From: Lichenostomus cassidix
Taxonomy: Eukaryota > Chordata > Aves > Passeriformes > Meliphagidae
Reading direction: 5' to 3'
Length of the DNA stretch: 64,000 nucleotides
NCBI GenBank assembly: GCA_008360975.2
Contig: VLJF02000033.1
Location: 3,286,001 to 3,350,000, forward strand
Made by a program: the position numbers and the translations under genes. Positions 12,401 through 21,479 of this stretch are shown here, piece after piece (the first letter of the stretch is position 1; every line of letters begins with the position of its first letter). The notes beneath the pieces were generated by a model. It was not told the DNA's origin and searched no databases. It saw only the letters and a list, made by a program, of their open reading frames with translations.

Positions 12401-15400
12401 GGACAAGAAATTCAGGAATCTTGAGGAATTCAGAGACGAAAAATTCGGGAATCATGAAGAATTCCAGGATCAAGAATTCGGGAATCGCGAGGAATTCGGA
12501 GACGAAAAATTCAGGAATCATCCGGAATTTGAAGATCAGAAATTTAGGAATTCTCGGGAATTCCAGGCTGAGGATTTCGGGAATCGTGAGGAATTCCAGG
12601 ATCAAGAATTTGGGAATTCTCAGGAATTCCAGGATGAAAAATTCGGGAATTCCCGGGAATTTGAGGCTCAGAAATTCGGGAATTATGAAGAATTTGAGGC
12701 TCAGAAATTCGGGAATTCCCGGGAATTCCGGGATGAAAAATTTGGGAATTCTGAAGAATTCCAGGATGAAAAATTTGGGAATTCTTGGAAATTTCGGGAT
12801 CGCTCCCAGGCTCTCCTTGGCTCCCTGAATTCCCTAAAATCCGAGGTGGAGCAGCTCCGGAACCCGCCGGGAAGTCGGGAATTCCCTGCCAGGACCTGCC
12901 AGGACCTGCACCTCGCCCACCCCGAGCTGCCCGACGGTCTGTGGGGTTTGGGGGATTTTGGGAATTTTGGGGGAGTTTGGGATTTTTTTCTGGGAATTTT
13001 TGGGATTTTTGGGGATTTTTTGGGGATTTTTGGGGAATTTTTGGGGATTTTTGGGGGATTTTTGGGGGAATTTTTGGGATTTTTGGGATATTCTGGGGAA
13101 TTTTTGGGGATTTTTTGGGATTTTTTGGGGAATATTTGGGGATTCTTTTGGCATTTTTTGGGGATTTGGGGAATTTTGGGATTTGGAATTTTTTCGGGTT
13201 TTTGAGATTTTTTAGGATTTTTTTGGGATTTTTTGGGATTTTTGGGGGGAATTTTTAGGATTTTTTGGTGGGATTTTTAGGATTTTTTGGTGGGATTTTT
13301 TTTGCGAATTTTTGGGATGTTTTGGGATTTTTTTTGGATTTTTTTTAGATTTTTTTAAAATTTTTGGTATTTTTGGGGTTTTTTTTTCAGGAATTTTTGG
13401 GATTTTTGGGGGAATTTTTTTAGGATTTTTTGGGGGGATTTTTGGGATATTTTTTCTTTTTTAGGATATTTTGGGGAATATTTGGGATGTTTTGGGATTT
13501 TTTGGGGATTTTTTTTAATTTTTGTTAGGAATTTTTGGGATTTTTAGGATTTTTTAGGATTTTGGGGATTTTTTGATTTTTTTAATTTTTGGGGATTTTT
13601 TGAGATTTTTTGGAATTTTTGGGGAATTTTTTGGGATTTTTGGGGATTTTTGGAGATTTTTTTGGATTTTTTGGGGGATTTTTGGGGATTTTTTGGGATT
13701 TTTTTGATTTTTTTTTTTTTGGGATTTTTTGGGATTTTTTGGGGAATTTTTGGGATGTTTTGGGATTTTTGGAATTTTTGGTATTTTCCAGGTGACTATT
13801 GGATTGATCCCAACCAGGGATTCTTTACGGGATTTTTTCGGGATTTTTGGGGTTTTTTGGGCTAAAATTTGTTATTTTCCAGGTGACTATTGGATCGATC
13901 CCAACCAGAGATTCTTTCTGGGAATTTTTCAGGAATTTTTCAGGAATTTTGGGGGATTTTTTCCGGAATTTTTGGGCTGATTTTGGGTTTTTTCCCATGA
14001 TTATTGGATTGATCCCAACCAGGGATTCTTTCTGGGATTTTTTCTGGGATTTTTTGGGGTTTTTTTGGGATTTTTTGGGATTTTTTCAGGATTTCTTTGT
14101 TATTTTCCAGGTGACTATTGGATCGATCCCAACCAGGGATTCTTTATGGGATTTTTCAGGAATTTTTCAGGATTTTTTGGGAATTTTTGGGCTAAAATTT
14201 GTTATTTTCCAGGTGACTACTGGATCGATCCCAACCAGGGTTGCTCCAGAGATTCTTTAGGGGATTTTTCTGGATTTTTGGGGTTTTTTTGGGTTAAAAT
14301 TTGTTTTTTTCCAGGAATTTTTTCAGGATTTTTTGGGATTTTTCAATAATTTTTGTTATTTTCCAGGTGACTATTGGATCGATCCCAACCAGGGTTGCTC
14401 CAGAGATTCTTTAGGGGATTTTTTTGGGGATTTTTCAGGTTTTTTCAGGATTTTTTGGGATTTTTCAATAATTTTTTGTGTTTCCCAGGTGACTATTGGA
14501 TCGATCCCAACCAGGGTTGCTCCAGAGATTCTTTCCAAGTTTTCTGCAATTTCACAGCTGGAGGAGAGAGCTGCATCTTCCCCGAGATCCCACAGGTCTG
14601 AAATTCCCTAAATTTAACCCAAAATTCACCCAAAATTACCCCAAAATTCCAAAAAAATTCCCCCGAAATTTCCCTGAAATTCCTAAAAAAATTAACCCAA
14701 AATTCCCACAAAATTCCCACAAAATTACCACAAAATTCCCACAAAATTACCACAAAATTCCTCCAAAAATTCCTCCGAAATTACCCTGAAATTTCCACAA
14801 AATTCCCCCGAAATTCACACAAAGTTTCCCCTGAAATTCCTCAAAAAATTCCCACAAAATTCCCCCAAAATTATCCTGAAATTCACACAAAATTCCCCTG
14901 AAATTCCTAAAAAATTCCCACAGAATTTCTAAAAAAATTCCCCTGAAATTCTCCCAAAATTCTCACCAAATTCCTCCAAAAAACCCCCCAAAATTCCCAC
15001 AAAATTCCCACAAAAATTCCCTGAAATTCCCTGGAAATTCCTCAAAAAAATCCCTCAAAATTTCCCTGAAATTCTCCCCAAAAATTCCCACAAAATTCCT
15101 CCAAAAATTCCCCAAAAAGTCCTACAAAATTCCCTGGAATTCCTAAAAAAATTCCACCCAAATTGCCACAAAATTCCTACAAAATTCTTAAAAAGATTCT
15201 CCCAAAATTCCCCAAACATTTTCACAAAATTCCCCCAAAATGCCTCCAAAAATTCCTCCAAAATTCCCCTGAAATTCCTTTAAAAATTCCCAAAAATTCC
15301 CCCAAAATTACCACAAAATTACTCCAAAAATTACCCCAAAATTCCTCTGAAATTCTCCCAAAATTGCCCCAAAATTCATTTCAAAATTCCCACAAAATTC

Positions 15401-18400
15401 CCACAAAATTCCCAAAAAATTTCCCACCAAATTCCCAAAAAAATTCCCACAAAATTCTCATAAAATTCCCACAAAATTCCTCCAAAAATTCCCCCAAAAT
15501 TCCCCCAAATTCCCAAAATTTACCCCAAAATTCCCACCAGACTCTCCTGAAATTCCCCCAAATTTCCCAAAGATTCCCACAAAATTATCCTGAAATTCCT
15601 CAAAAAATTCCCACAAAATTCCGAAAAAAAATTCCACAAAATTTCTCCAAAAATTTCTCCAAAAATTCCCACAAAATTCCCCTGAAATTCCCCACAAAAT
15701 TCCCCCAAATTCCCTCAAAAATTCTCCCAGAATTCCCAAAATTTACCCCAAAATTCCCACCAGATTCTCCTGAAATTCCCCCCAAAATTTCCCAAAAATT
15801 CCCACAAAATTCCTCCAAAAATTTCTCACAAAACTTCCCCAAAATTCCTCTGAAGTTCCTAAAAAAATTCCCCCAAAATTCCCCCAAAAAATTCCCCCAA
15901 AATTCTCTCAAAATTTAAAAAAAAAAATTCTCACAAAATTCCCACAAAATTATCCCAAAATTCCTCCAAAAATTCCCCAAAAATTCCCTCAAAATTGCCC
16001 TGAAATTCTTTCCAAAATTCCCGAATTCCCAAGGGTTGGGATCCCAAAATTCCCCAAAATTCCTGGCAATTCCAGGATTATTTTTGGGAATTTTGGGATT
16101 ATTTTGGGGAATTTTGGGATTATTTTTTGGAATTCTTGGGATTTTTCTGGGATCTTTGGGATGTCCTGGGAATTTCGGGATTTCTGGAAATTTCAGGATT
16201 ATTTTCAGGAATTTTGGGATTTTTCCCAGGAATTTCAGGATTTTTTTCCCAGGAATTTCAGGATTATTTTCAGGAATTCCTGGGATTATTCCCAGGAATT
16301 TCTCCCCCAACTCTCTCCCCCTTTAGGAGTTTTTCCCAAATCCAGATATTTGGGATTTTTGGGATCTCCAGGATTTTGGGATCTTTGGGATCTTCGGGAT
16401 TTTTGGGCTCTCCAGGATTTCTTTGAGCTCTCCTGGGAATTTTGGGATTTCTGGAAATTTCAGGATTATTTTCAGGAATTCCAGGATTATTTTGGGGAAT
16501 TCAGGATTATTTTTGGGAATTTTGGGATTTTTCCCAGGAATTTCTCCCCCAACTCTCTCCCCCTTTAGGAGTTTTTCCCAAATCCAGATATTTGGGATTT
16601 TTGGGATTTCCAGGATTTTGGGATTTTTCTGGGATCTTCGGGATCTCCTGGGAATTTTGGGATTTCTGGAAATTTCAGGATAATTTTCAGGAATTTTGGG
16701 ATTTTTCCCAGGAATTTCAGGATTTTTTTTGACATCTCTGGGATTATTTTGACATCTCTCCTGGAATTTTGAGATTATTTTCGGGAATTTTGGGATTATT
16801 TTCAGGAATTTCGGGATTATTTTTGGGAATTTCAGGATTATTTTCAGGAATTTCAGGTTTTTTCCCAGGAATTTCAGGATTATTTTGACATCTCCTGGAA
16901 TTTTGAGATTTCCAGGAATTCTGGGATTTTGGGAATTTTGGGACTATTCCCAGGAATTTTGGGATTATTTCAGGAATTTTGGGATTATTTTCAGGAATTT
17001 CATTATTATTTTCAGGAATTTTAGGATTTTTCCCAGGAATTTCAGGATTTTTTTGATATCTTCAGGAATTTTGGGATTATTCCCAGGAATTTCAGGATTA
17101 TTTTCAGGAATTTTGGGATTATTTTCAGGAATTTCAGGATTATTTTCAGGATTTTCGGGATTATTTTCAGGAATTTCTGGATTATTTTCAGGAATTTTGG
17201 GATTATTTTCAGGAGTTTTGGGATTATTTTCAGGAGTTTTGGGATTATTTTCAGGAATTTTGGGATAATTTTCAGGATTTTCAGGATTATTTTAATGAAT
17301 TTCAGGATTATTTTCAGGAATTTCTGGATTATTTTCAGGAATTTCAGGATTTTTTTGATATCTCCCGGAATTTCGGGATAATTCCCAGAATTTCTCTCCC
17401 CTCAGGTTCCTTCCCCAAATTCGGATCCCAAGGAGGAAATTCCAACCCCAAAGTGGTTCAGCCAATCCCGGGGAGGCCACAGGGTGAGCAATTCCCAAAA
17501 TTCCCAAAATTCCCAAAATTCCCCAAATTCCCAAAATCCCTGTTTTCCCCCCAAATTCCCTTTTTCCCCAAAAATTTTCCCATTTTTCCCCAAAAATTCC
17601 CATTTTTTCCCATTTCTCCCCCCAAAATTCCAATTTTTTCCCCAAAAATTCCCATTTTTCCCCATTTCCCACCCAAAATTCCCCTATTTTCCACATTCCC
17701 CAAAATCCATTTCCCACCTAAATTCCATTTTCCTTTTCCCCCAAATTTCCCTTTTAACACCCAAATTTGCTTTCCCCCAAATTCCATTTGTCCCCATTTT
17801 CCCCAAAATTCCCATTTTCCCCATTTTTTCCCAATATTTTCCCTTTTTTCCCCTTTTCTCCACAACATTTTCCCATTTTTCCCCATTTTTTCCCCATTTT
17901 TTCCCATTTTTTCCCATTTTTTCACATTTTTCCCAGTTTTTTCCCGCAGTTTTCCTACAGCCATTCCCAATCCCAACCTTTCCCCCATTTTTCCCATTTT
18001 CTCCCCATTTTTTCTCCCCAAAATTCCCATTTTTCCCCCATTTTTCCCATTTTTTCTGTTTTTTCCCCATTTTCTCTCCCAGCCATTTTCCCACAATAAT
18101 TTCCCATTTTTCCCATTTTCTCACTATTTTTTCTCACCATTTTTCCCGTTTTTTCCCTTTTTCTCCCCATTTTCTCTCCCAGCCCTTTCCCCATTTTCCC
18201 CGCATTTTCCCTCCATTTTTTCACTATTTTTTCACTATTTTTTCACTATTTTTTCCCCATTTTTTCCCCATATTTTCACAGTATTTCCCCCATTTTTTCC
18301 CGTTTTTTCCCCATTTTCACTCCCAGCCCTTTCCCCATTTTTTCCTGGTTTTCGTTATTTTTTTCCTGTTTTCTCACCGTTTTTCCCATTTTTTCCCATT

Positions 18401-21400
18401 TTTTCCCATTTTTCCCATTTTTTCCCATTTTCTCCCCATTTTCCCTCCCAGCCTTTTCTCCATTTTCCCACAATAATTTCCCATTTTCCCCACAATTTCC
18501 CATTTTTCCCATTTTCTCACCATTTTTCCCAATTTTTCCCCTTTTCTCCCCATTTTCTCTCCCAGCCCTTTCCCCACAATAATTTCCCATTTTTTCACAA
18601 TAATTTCACAATAATTTCACCATTTTTTCCCATTTTTTCCCATTTTCTCCCCATTTTCCCTCCCAGCCTCTCTCGGTGGTTCAGCTGAAGATGTTTTCAC
18701 AATAAATTCACAATAATTTCACTATTTTTAACCATATTTTTCCCGTTTTTTCCCATTTTCTCCCCATTTTCCCTCCCAGCCTCTCTCAGTAGTTCAGCTG
18801 AAGATGTTTTCACAACAAATTCACTATTTTTTCACAATAATTTCACTATTTTTTCCCGTTTTTTCCCTTTTTCTCCCCATTTTCCCTCCTAGCCCTTTCC
18901 CCATTTTCCCCACAATAATTTCCCATTTTTTTCTCCCCAAAATTCACCATTTTTCACAATATTTTTCCCGTTTTTTCCCATTTTCTCCCCATTTTCTCTC
19001 CCAGCCCTTTCCCCATTTTCCCCCATTTCCCCCCCATTTTTTCACAATAATTTCAGTATTTTTTCTCCCCAAAATTCACCATTTTTTCCCATTTTCTCCC
19101 CATTTTCCCTCCCAGCCTCTCTCGGTGGTTCAGCTGAAGACGTTTTCACAATAATTTCACTATTTTTTCCCGTTTTTCCCCTTTTTCTCCCCATTTTCTC
19201 TCCCAGCCCTTTCCCCATTTTTTCTCCCCATTTCCCCACAATAATTTCCCATTTTTTCACAATAATTTCACAATAATTTCACAATAATTTCACAATAATT
19301 TCACAATAATTTCACAATTTTTTCCCGTTTTTTCCCATTTTCTCCCCATTTTCTCTCCCAGCCTCTCTCGGTGGTTCAGCTGAAGATGTTTTCACAATAA
19401 TTTCACAATAATTTCACTATTTTTAACCATATTTTTCCCATTTTTTCCCGTTTTCTCCCCATTTTCTCTCTCCCAGCCCTTTCCCCACAATAATTTCCCA
19501 TTTTTTCACAATAATTTCAGTATTTTTTCTCACCATTTTTCACAATAATTTTCCCATTTTTTCCCTTTTTCTCCCCATTTTCTCTCCCAGCCTCTCTCGG
19601 TGGTTCAGCTGAAGATGTTTTCACAATAATTTCACTATTTTTTCACAATAATTTCACTATTTTTCCCATTTTTTCCCTTTTTCTCCCCATTTTCTCTCCC
19701 AGCCTCTCTCGGTGGTTCAGCTGAAGTTCCTGCGGCTCCTCAGCGCCACCTGCCGGCAGCGCCTGGCTCTGCCCTGCGCCCCCCAAAACCCCCAAAATCA
19801 CCCCAAAAACACCCAAAATCACCAAAATTCCCAAAATTCCGGGAATTCCCAAAATTCCGGGGGTTCCCTGCGGTTCCTGGGAGCGAACGAGGAGGAGCTG
19901 GGAGAGGAGAACATCCGGATACTCGAGGATGGATGTGGGGTGGGTGGAGAAAAAAATGGGGATTTTGGGATTTTGGGTGGGAAAATGGGAATTTTGGGAT
20001 TTTGGGTGGGAAAATGGGAATTTTGGGTGGGAAAATGGGGATTTGGGGGATTTGGGTGGGAAAATGGGGATTTTGGGTGGGAAAGGTGGGGGATTTGGGG
20101 TGGGAAATGGGAATTTTGGGGATTTCAGGGTGGGAAAATGGGAATTTTGGGGTGAGAAAAGGGAATTTTGGGTGGGAAAAGTGGAAAATTTTGGGTGGGA
20201 AAAGTGGGAATTTGGGAATTTTAGGGTGGGAAAATGGGAATTTGGGGTGGGAAAAGGGAATTTTGGGAATTTTGGGGTGGTAAAATGGGAATTTTGGGGA
20301 TTTTCGGGGAAAAAGGATTTGGGAGAATTTTTGGATGGGAAAATGGGAATTTTGGGGATTTGGGGTTGGAAAAGTGGAAAATTTTGGGGATTTGGGTGGG
20401 AAAATGGGAATTTTGGGATTTTGGGGTGGAAAAAGTGGAAAATTTTGGGGATTTGGGTGGGAAAATGGGAATTTGGAGGAGAAAGTGGGGGAAAATGGGA
20501 AAAGTGGGAAAAATGGAGAAAATGGGTTTGGGGGGAAAAATGGGAATTTGGGGGATTTGGGGTGGGAAAATGGGAGTTTTGGGGATTTGGGAGGGAAAAT
20601 GGGAATTTTGGGATTTTGGGGTGGGAAAATGGGGATTATGGGTGGGAAAATGGGAATTTGGGGTGGGAAAGTGGAAAATTTTGGGATTGGGGTGGGAAAA
20701 GTGGGAATTTTGGGGATTTGGGGTGAGAAAAATGGGAATTTTGGGTGGGAAAGGTGGGAAATTTTTGGAGTTTTGGGGTGGGAAAAGTCGGAATTTGGGG
20801 GATTTGGGTGGGAAAAGTGCAAAATTTTGAGATTTGGGGTGGGAAAAGTGGGAATTGTGGGGATTTTGGGGTGGGAAAATGGGAATTTTGGGTGGAGAAA
20901 GTGGGAATTTGGGGATTTTGGGTGGGAAAACTGGGAATTTTGGGGTGGGAAAATGAATTTTGGGGATTTGGGGTGGGAAAATGGGAATTTTGGGGTGGGA
21001 AAAGGGATTTTGGGGTGAGAAAATTGGGAAATTGGGGATTTTGGGGTGGAAAAAGTGGGAATTTGGGGTGGGAAAAGTGGGATTTTGGGAATTTGGGGTG
21101 GAAAAAGTGGGAATTTGGGGTGGCAAAATTGGGAAATTTGGGGGATTTCGGGTGGAAAAAGTAGAAATTTCGGGATTCTGGGTGGGAAAAAGTGGGAATT
21201 TTGGGGTGGGAAAAGGGATTTCGGGGATTTCGGGTGGGAAAACTGGGAACTTGGGGGTGGCAAACCAAATTTCAGGATTCATCACCCCAAACTCCCTAAA
21301 AATCCCCCAAAATTCCCGATTTTTCCCCATTTTTCCAGCCCCAGGGCAGCTCCGGCCGGCGCCTGCTGGAGCTTCGCTCTTCCCGCCCGGAGCAATTCCC

Positions 21401-21479
21401 AATCCAGGAATTCCCCAAATTCCCGAAATTCCCGCGGAATTCCCAGCTGGAGCTCGGCCCCCTCTGCTGCTCGGGGTGA
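382..21479 (+). CDS. COL11A2: Fibrillar collagen type XI alpha-2 chain, 3' part of gene (nine exons: end of triple helix and C-propeptide)
   Basis: Secreted fibrillar procollagen chain, part of the minor collagen that nucleates and limits cartilage fibrils. Exons seen: 382-489, 5160-5213, 7303-7338, 9633-9686, 12237-12936, 14489-14595, 17406-17483, 19703-19939 and 21339-21479. The first four encode Gly-X-Y triplets in the 108, 54, 36 and 54 bp sizes typical of fibrillar collagen genes. The fifth leaves the helix with the VIQPLP motif shared by type V/XI chains, and the rest form a COLFI domain with [18 protein letters not shown] and a terminal GPLCC-type motif. All phases join. The gene starts upstream of the window. 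The paralogues COL11A1, COL5A1 and COL5A3 are alternatives; the adjacent RING1 gene and the C-terminal end favour COL11A2. Oddities are the 11-residue repeat at 12321-12782, an extra intron inside the COLFI domain, and exon-edge repeat arrays in the introns. Confidence 0.85.
490..3190 (+). repeat. Tandem array of 15 partial copies of the preceding exon with its splice donor
   Basis: Units of about 174-190 bp. Each carries about 65 bp of the exon's 3' end (GGGGACAAAGGGGACAGAGG through GGGAGAGACG) followed by the GTGAGG donor and GGGATTTTGGGAAAAAA-type intron sequence. Copies start near 601, 777, 951, 1126, 1301, 1495, 1671, 1855, 2044, 2218, 2406, 2579, 2754, 2939 and 3115. None has its own acceptor at the exon's 5' boundary, so they are not complete alternative exons. 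The last copy is degraded: GGGAGAGGTGATGA where the donor should be. Confidence 0.92.
3191..5159. repeat. G-rich intronic simple repeat (GGGATTTTGGGGAAAAA type)
   Basis: Variants of TGGGATTTTGGGGGAAAAA continue without exon fragments until the acceptor CTTTCCCAG at 5151-5159. The + strand is G/A/T-rich with recurring GGG runs, so quadruplex potential is high. No gene is seen. Confidence 0.85.
5160..5213 (+). CDS. COL11A2: COL11A2 triple-helix exon, 54 bp
   Basis: Encodes six Gly-X-Y triplets ([18 protein letters not shown]). It follows TTTCCCAG and is followed by the donor GTGAGT at 5214. The 54-bp length is the ancestral fibrillar collagen exon size. Confidence 0.92.
5214..7302. repeat. C-rich intronic repeat (CCCCAAATTCC type)
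   Basis: Dense CCCCAAATTCCC and CCCAAAATCC variants. A higher-order repeat is present: 5577-5780 closely resembles 5938-6145, a shift of roughly 361 bp. Strand polarity is opposite to the intron before it. No exon fragments are seen. It ends at the acceptor CCCCCTCAG. Confidence 0.85.
7303..7338 (+). CDS. COL11A2: COL11A2 triple-helix exon, 36 bp
   Basis: Encodes [12 protein letters not shown] in phase 0. It is bounded by CCCCTCAG and by GTGAGA at 7339. The 36-bp size and the PKGAKGA sequence suit a C-terminal helix exon of a type V/XI chain. Confidence 0.88.
7339..9632. repeat. Intronic A/C-rich repeat (CCCCAAAATATA type) with one copy of the preceding exon end
   Basis: Repeats of ATACCCCAAAAATATCCC. 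A block near 7626-7720 resembles one near 8478-8572, showing higher-order duplication. At 9011-9036 the last bases of the 36-bp exon with its donor (GGAGCCATGGTGAGAAAATA) reappear, a single exon-edge duplicate. Confidence 0.82.
9633..9686 (+). CDS. COL11A2: COL11A2 triple-helix exon, 54 bp
   Basis: Encodes [18 protein letters not shown]. It is preceded by TTTCTCTGCAG and followed by GTGAGA at 9687. It is the last exon made only of Gly-X-Y triplets. Confidence 0.92.
9687..11130. repeat. G-rich intronic repeat (GGGGATTTTGGGG type)
   Basis: Irregular GGGGATTTTGGG, GAATTTGGGG and TTTGAAATT variants. No exon fragment is seen. Short fragments in the minus frames are repeat translations. Confidence 0.82.
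11131..12236. repeat. 21-bp intronic minisatellite carrying GGGATTTCCC units
   Basis: A period of about 21 bp with consensus GGAATTTTGGGATTTCCCATC runs to the acceptor CCCCCCGCAG at 12236. Because 21 is divisible by three and the unit lacks stops, several frames stay open for hundreds of residues without being genes. By eye about 20 units keep the decamer GGGATTTCCC, which fits the NF-kappaB consensus. Confidence 0.88.
12237..12936 (+). CDS. COL11A2: COL11A2 exon: end of helix, C-telopeptide/propeptide linker with expanded repeat, start of COLFI domain
   Basis: This 700-nt exon opens with GPPGD and the type V/XI motif VIQPLP, then a lysine/arginine-rich stretch (KKSKRS) in the region of the C-proteinase site. 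Next come 14 tandem 11-residue units, then [16 protein letters not shown], which matches the conserved coiled segment before the COLFI domain, then the first COLFI cysteine (ARTCQDL) and PELPDG. It ends in phase 1 at GACG before GTCTGT, matching the phase of the next exon. Mammalian homologues have a short non-repetitive linker here, so the exon is enlarged by roughly 460 nt. Confidence 0.88.
12321..12782 (+). repeat. COL11A2: Coding minisatellite: 14 in-frame 33-bp units in the collagen propeptide linker
   Basis: Units follow the pattern x-x-E-F-x-D-x-K/E-F-G/R-N, for example [22 protein letters not shown] and [11 protein letters not shown]. Fourteen full units are followed by a partial one (SWKFRDR). 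All copies differ from each other, with charged positions varying and Phe and Asn nearly fixed. The unit is acidic and hydrophilic. It lies outside the intronic repeats and the frame is kept. Confidence 0.9.
12937..14488. repeat. Intron with T/G-rich repeat and six partial copies of the next exon's 5' end
   Basis: 12937-13785 is GGGATTTTTTGGGG-type repeat. From 13792 the acceptor plus the first 40 or so bases of the next exon recur, starting near 13792, 13883, about 14000, 14111, 14213 and 14367, before the true exon at 14489. The two copies nearest the exon share its GGTTGCTCC segment; the more distal ones do not. The copy near 14000 has lost its splice site (CCCATGATT). Confidence 0.9.
14489..14595 (+). 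CDS. COL11A2: COL11A2 COLFI-domain exon
   Basis: It completes a Gly codon (phase 1) and encodes [21 protein letters not shown] followed by TAGGESC, the signature core of the fibrillar collagen C-propeptide with three cysteines. It ends in phase 0 at CAG before GTCTGA. It is the only full-length copy in the array. Confidence 0.93.
14596..17405. repeat. Intron: CACAAAATTCCC repeat, then CAGGATTATTTT repeat with two degenerate exon-edge copies
   Basis: 14596-16030 is C/A-rich (CACAAAATTCCC). 16080-17400 is mostly TTTCAGGAATTTTGGGATTA. At about 16311-16350 and 16555-16595 the phrase CCCCTTTAGGAGTTTTTCCC occurs. It resembles the acceptor and start of the exon at 17406 (CTCAGGTTCCTTCCCC), so these look like decayed edge copies in a unit of about 245 bp. 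Confidence 0.75.
17406..17483 (+). CDS. COL11A2: COL11A2 COLFI-domain exon, 78 bp
   Basis: Encodes 26 residues in phase 0, including [14 protein letters not shown], which fits the WPKEK...WFSE region of type XI propeptides. It has a CCCCTCAG acceptor and GTGAGC donor. In mammalian homologues this segment continues in one exon into the VQLxFLxLL segment; here about 2.2 kb of repeat separates them, and the intervening residues (about a dozen) are not found. Confidence 0.8.
17484..19702. repeat. Pyrimidine-rich intron with five partial copies of the next exon's 5' end
   Basis: CCATTTTTTCCC and TTTTCTCCCC repeats plus CACAATAATTT units. The acceptor CTCCCAG followed by CCTCTCTCGGTGGTTCAGCT and GAAGA recurs starting at 18667, 18780, 19116, 19362 and 19591, before the true exon at 19703. 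Each copy stops about 25 bases into the exon. Confidence 0.88.
19703..19939 (+). CDS. COL11A2: COL11A2 COLFI-domain exon with low-complexity insertion
   Basis: Begins [18 protein letters not shown], matching the conserved VQLTFLRLLS segment, and ends with [20 protein letters not shown] followed by DGCG, matching the conserved LR(F/L)xGxN(D/E)xEL...DGC. Between them is an asparagine/glutamine/proline-rich stretch of about 28 residues (near 19781-19866) made of AAAACCCCCAAAATC-like sequence, the same kind of repeat as the introns. It may be a repeat retained in the coding exon or a small unrecognised intron. Phase 0 at both ends with the GTGGGT donor at 19940. Confidence 0.78.
19940..21338. repeat. 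G-rich intronic repeat (GGGTGGGAAAATGGGAATTTT)
   Basis: Repeats of GGGTGGGAAAATGGGAATTTT with strong G-strand bias and closely spaced GGG runs. The ATCACCCC stretch at 21279 leads into a short C-rich acceptor region before 21339. No exon fragments are seen. Confidence 0.85.
21339..21479 (+). CDS. COL11A2: COL11A2 last coding exon
   Basis: Encodes [11 protein letters not shown]...EQFPIQEF...[10 protein letters not shown] followed by TGA at 21477-21479. This matches the C-terminal strand of COLFI domains of type XI alpha-2 (G-R-x-x-L-E-x-R and a terminal G-P-x-C motif). A short Lys/Phe/Pro tract (FPKFPKFPR) replaces the usual connecting loop. A second in-frame acceptor, CCCCAG at 21339-21344, could shorten the exon by two codons. 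Confidence 0.87.
   Translation, partial: PQGSSGRRLLELRSSRPEQFPIQEFPKFPKFPRNSQLELGPLCCSG

Noticed and set aside
382..21479. Collagen could be COL5A3, COL5A1 or COL11A1
   Set aside because: The VIQPLP motif is shared by all, but the C-terminal end and the neighbouring RING1 favour COL11A2; not fully excluded without the N-terminal part.
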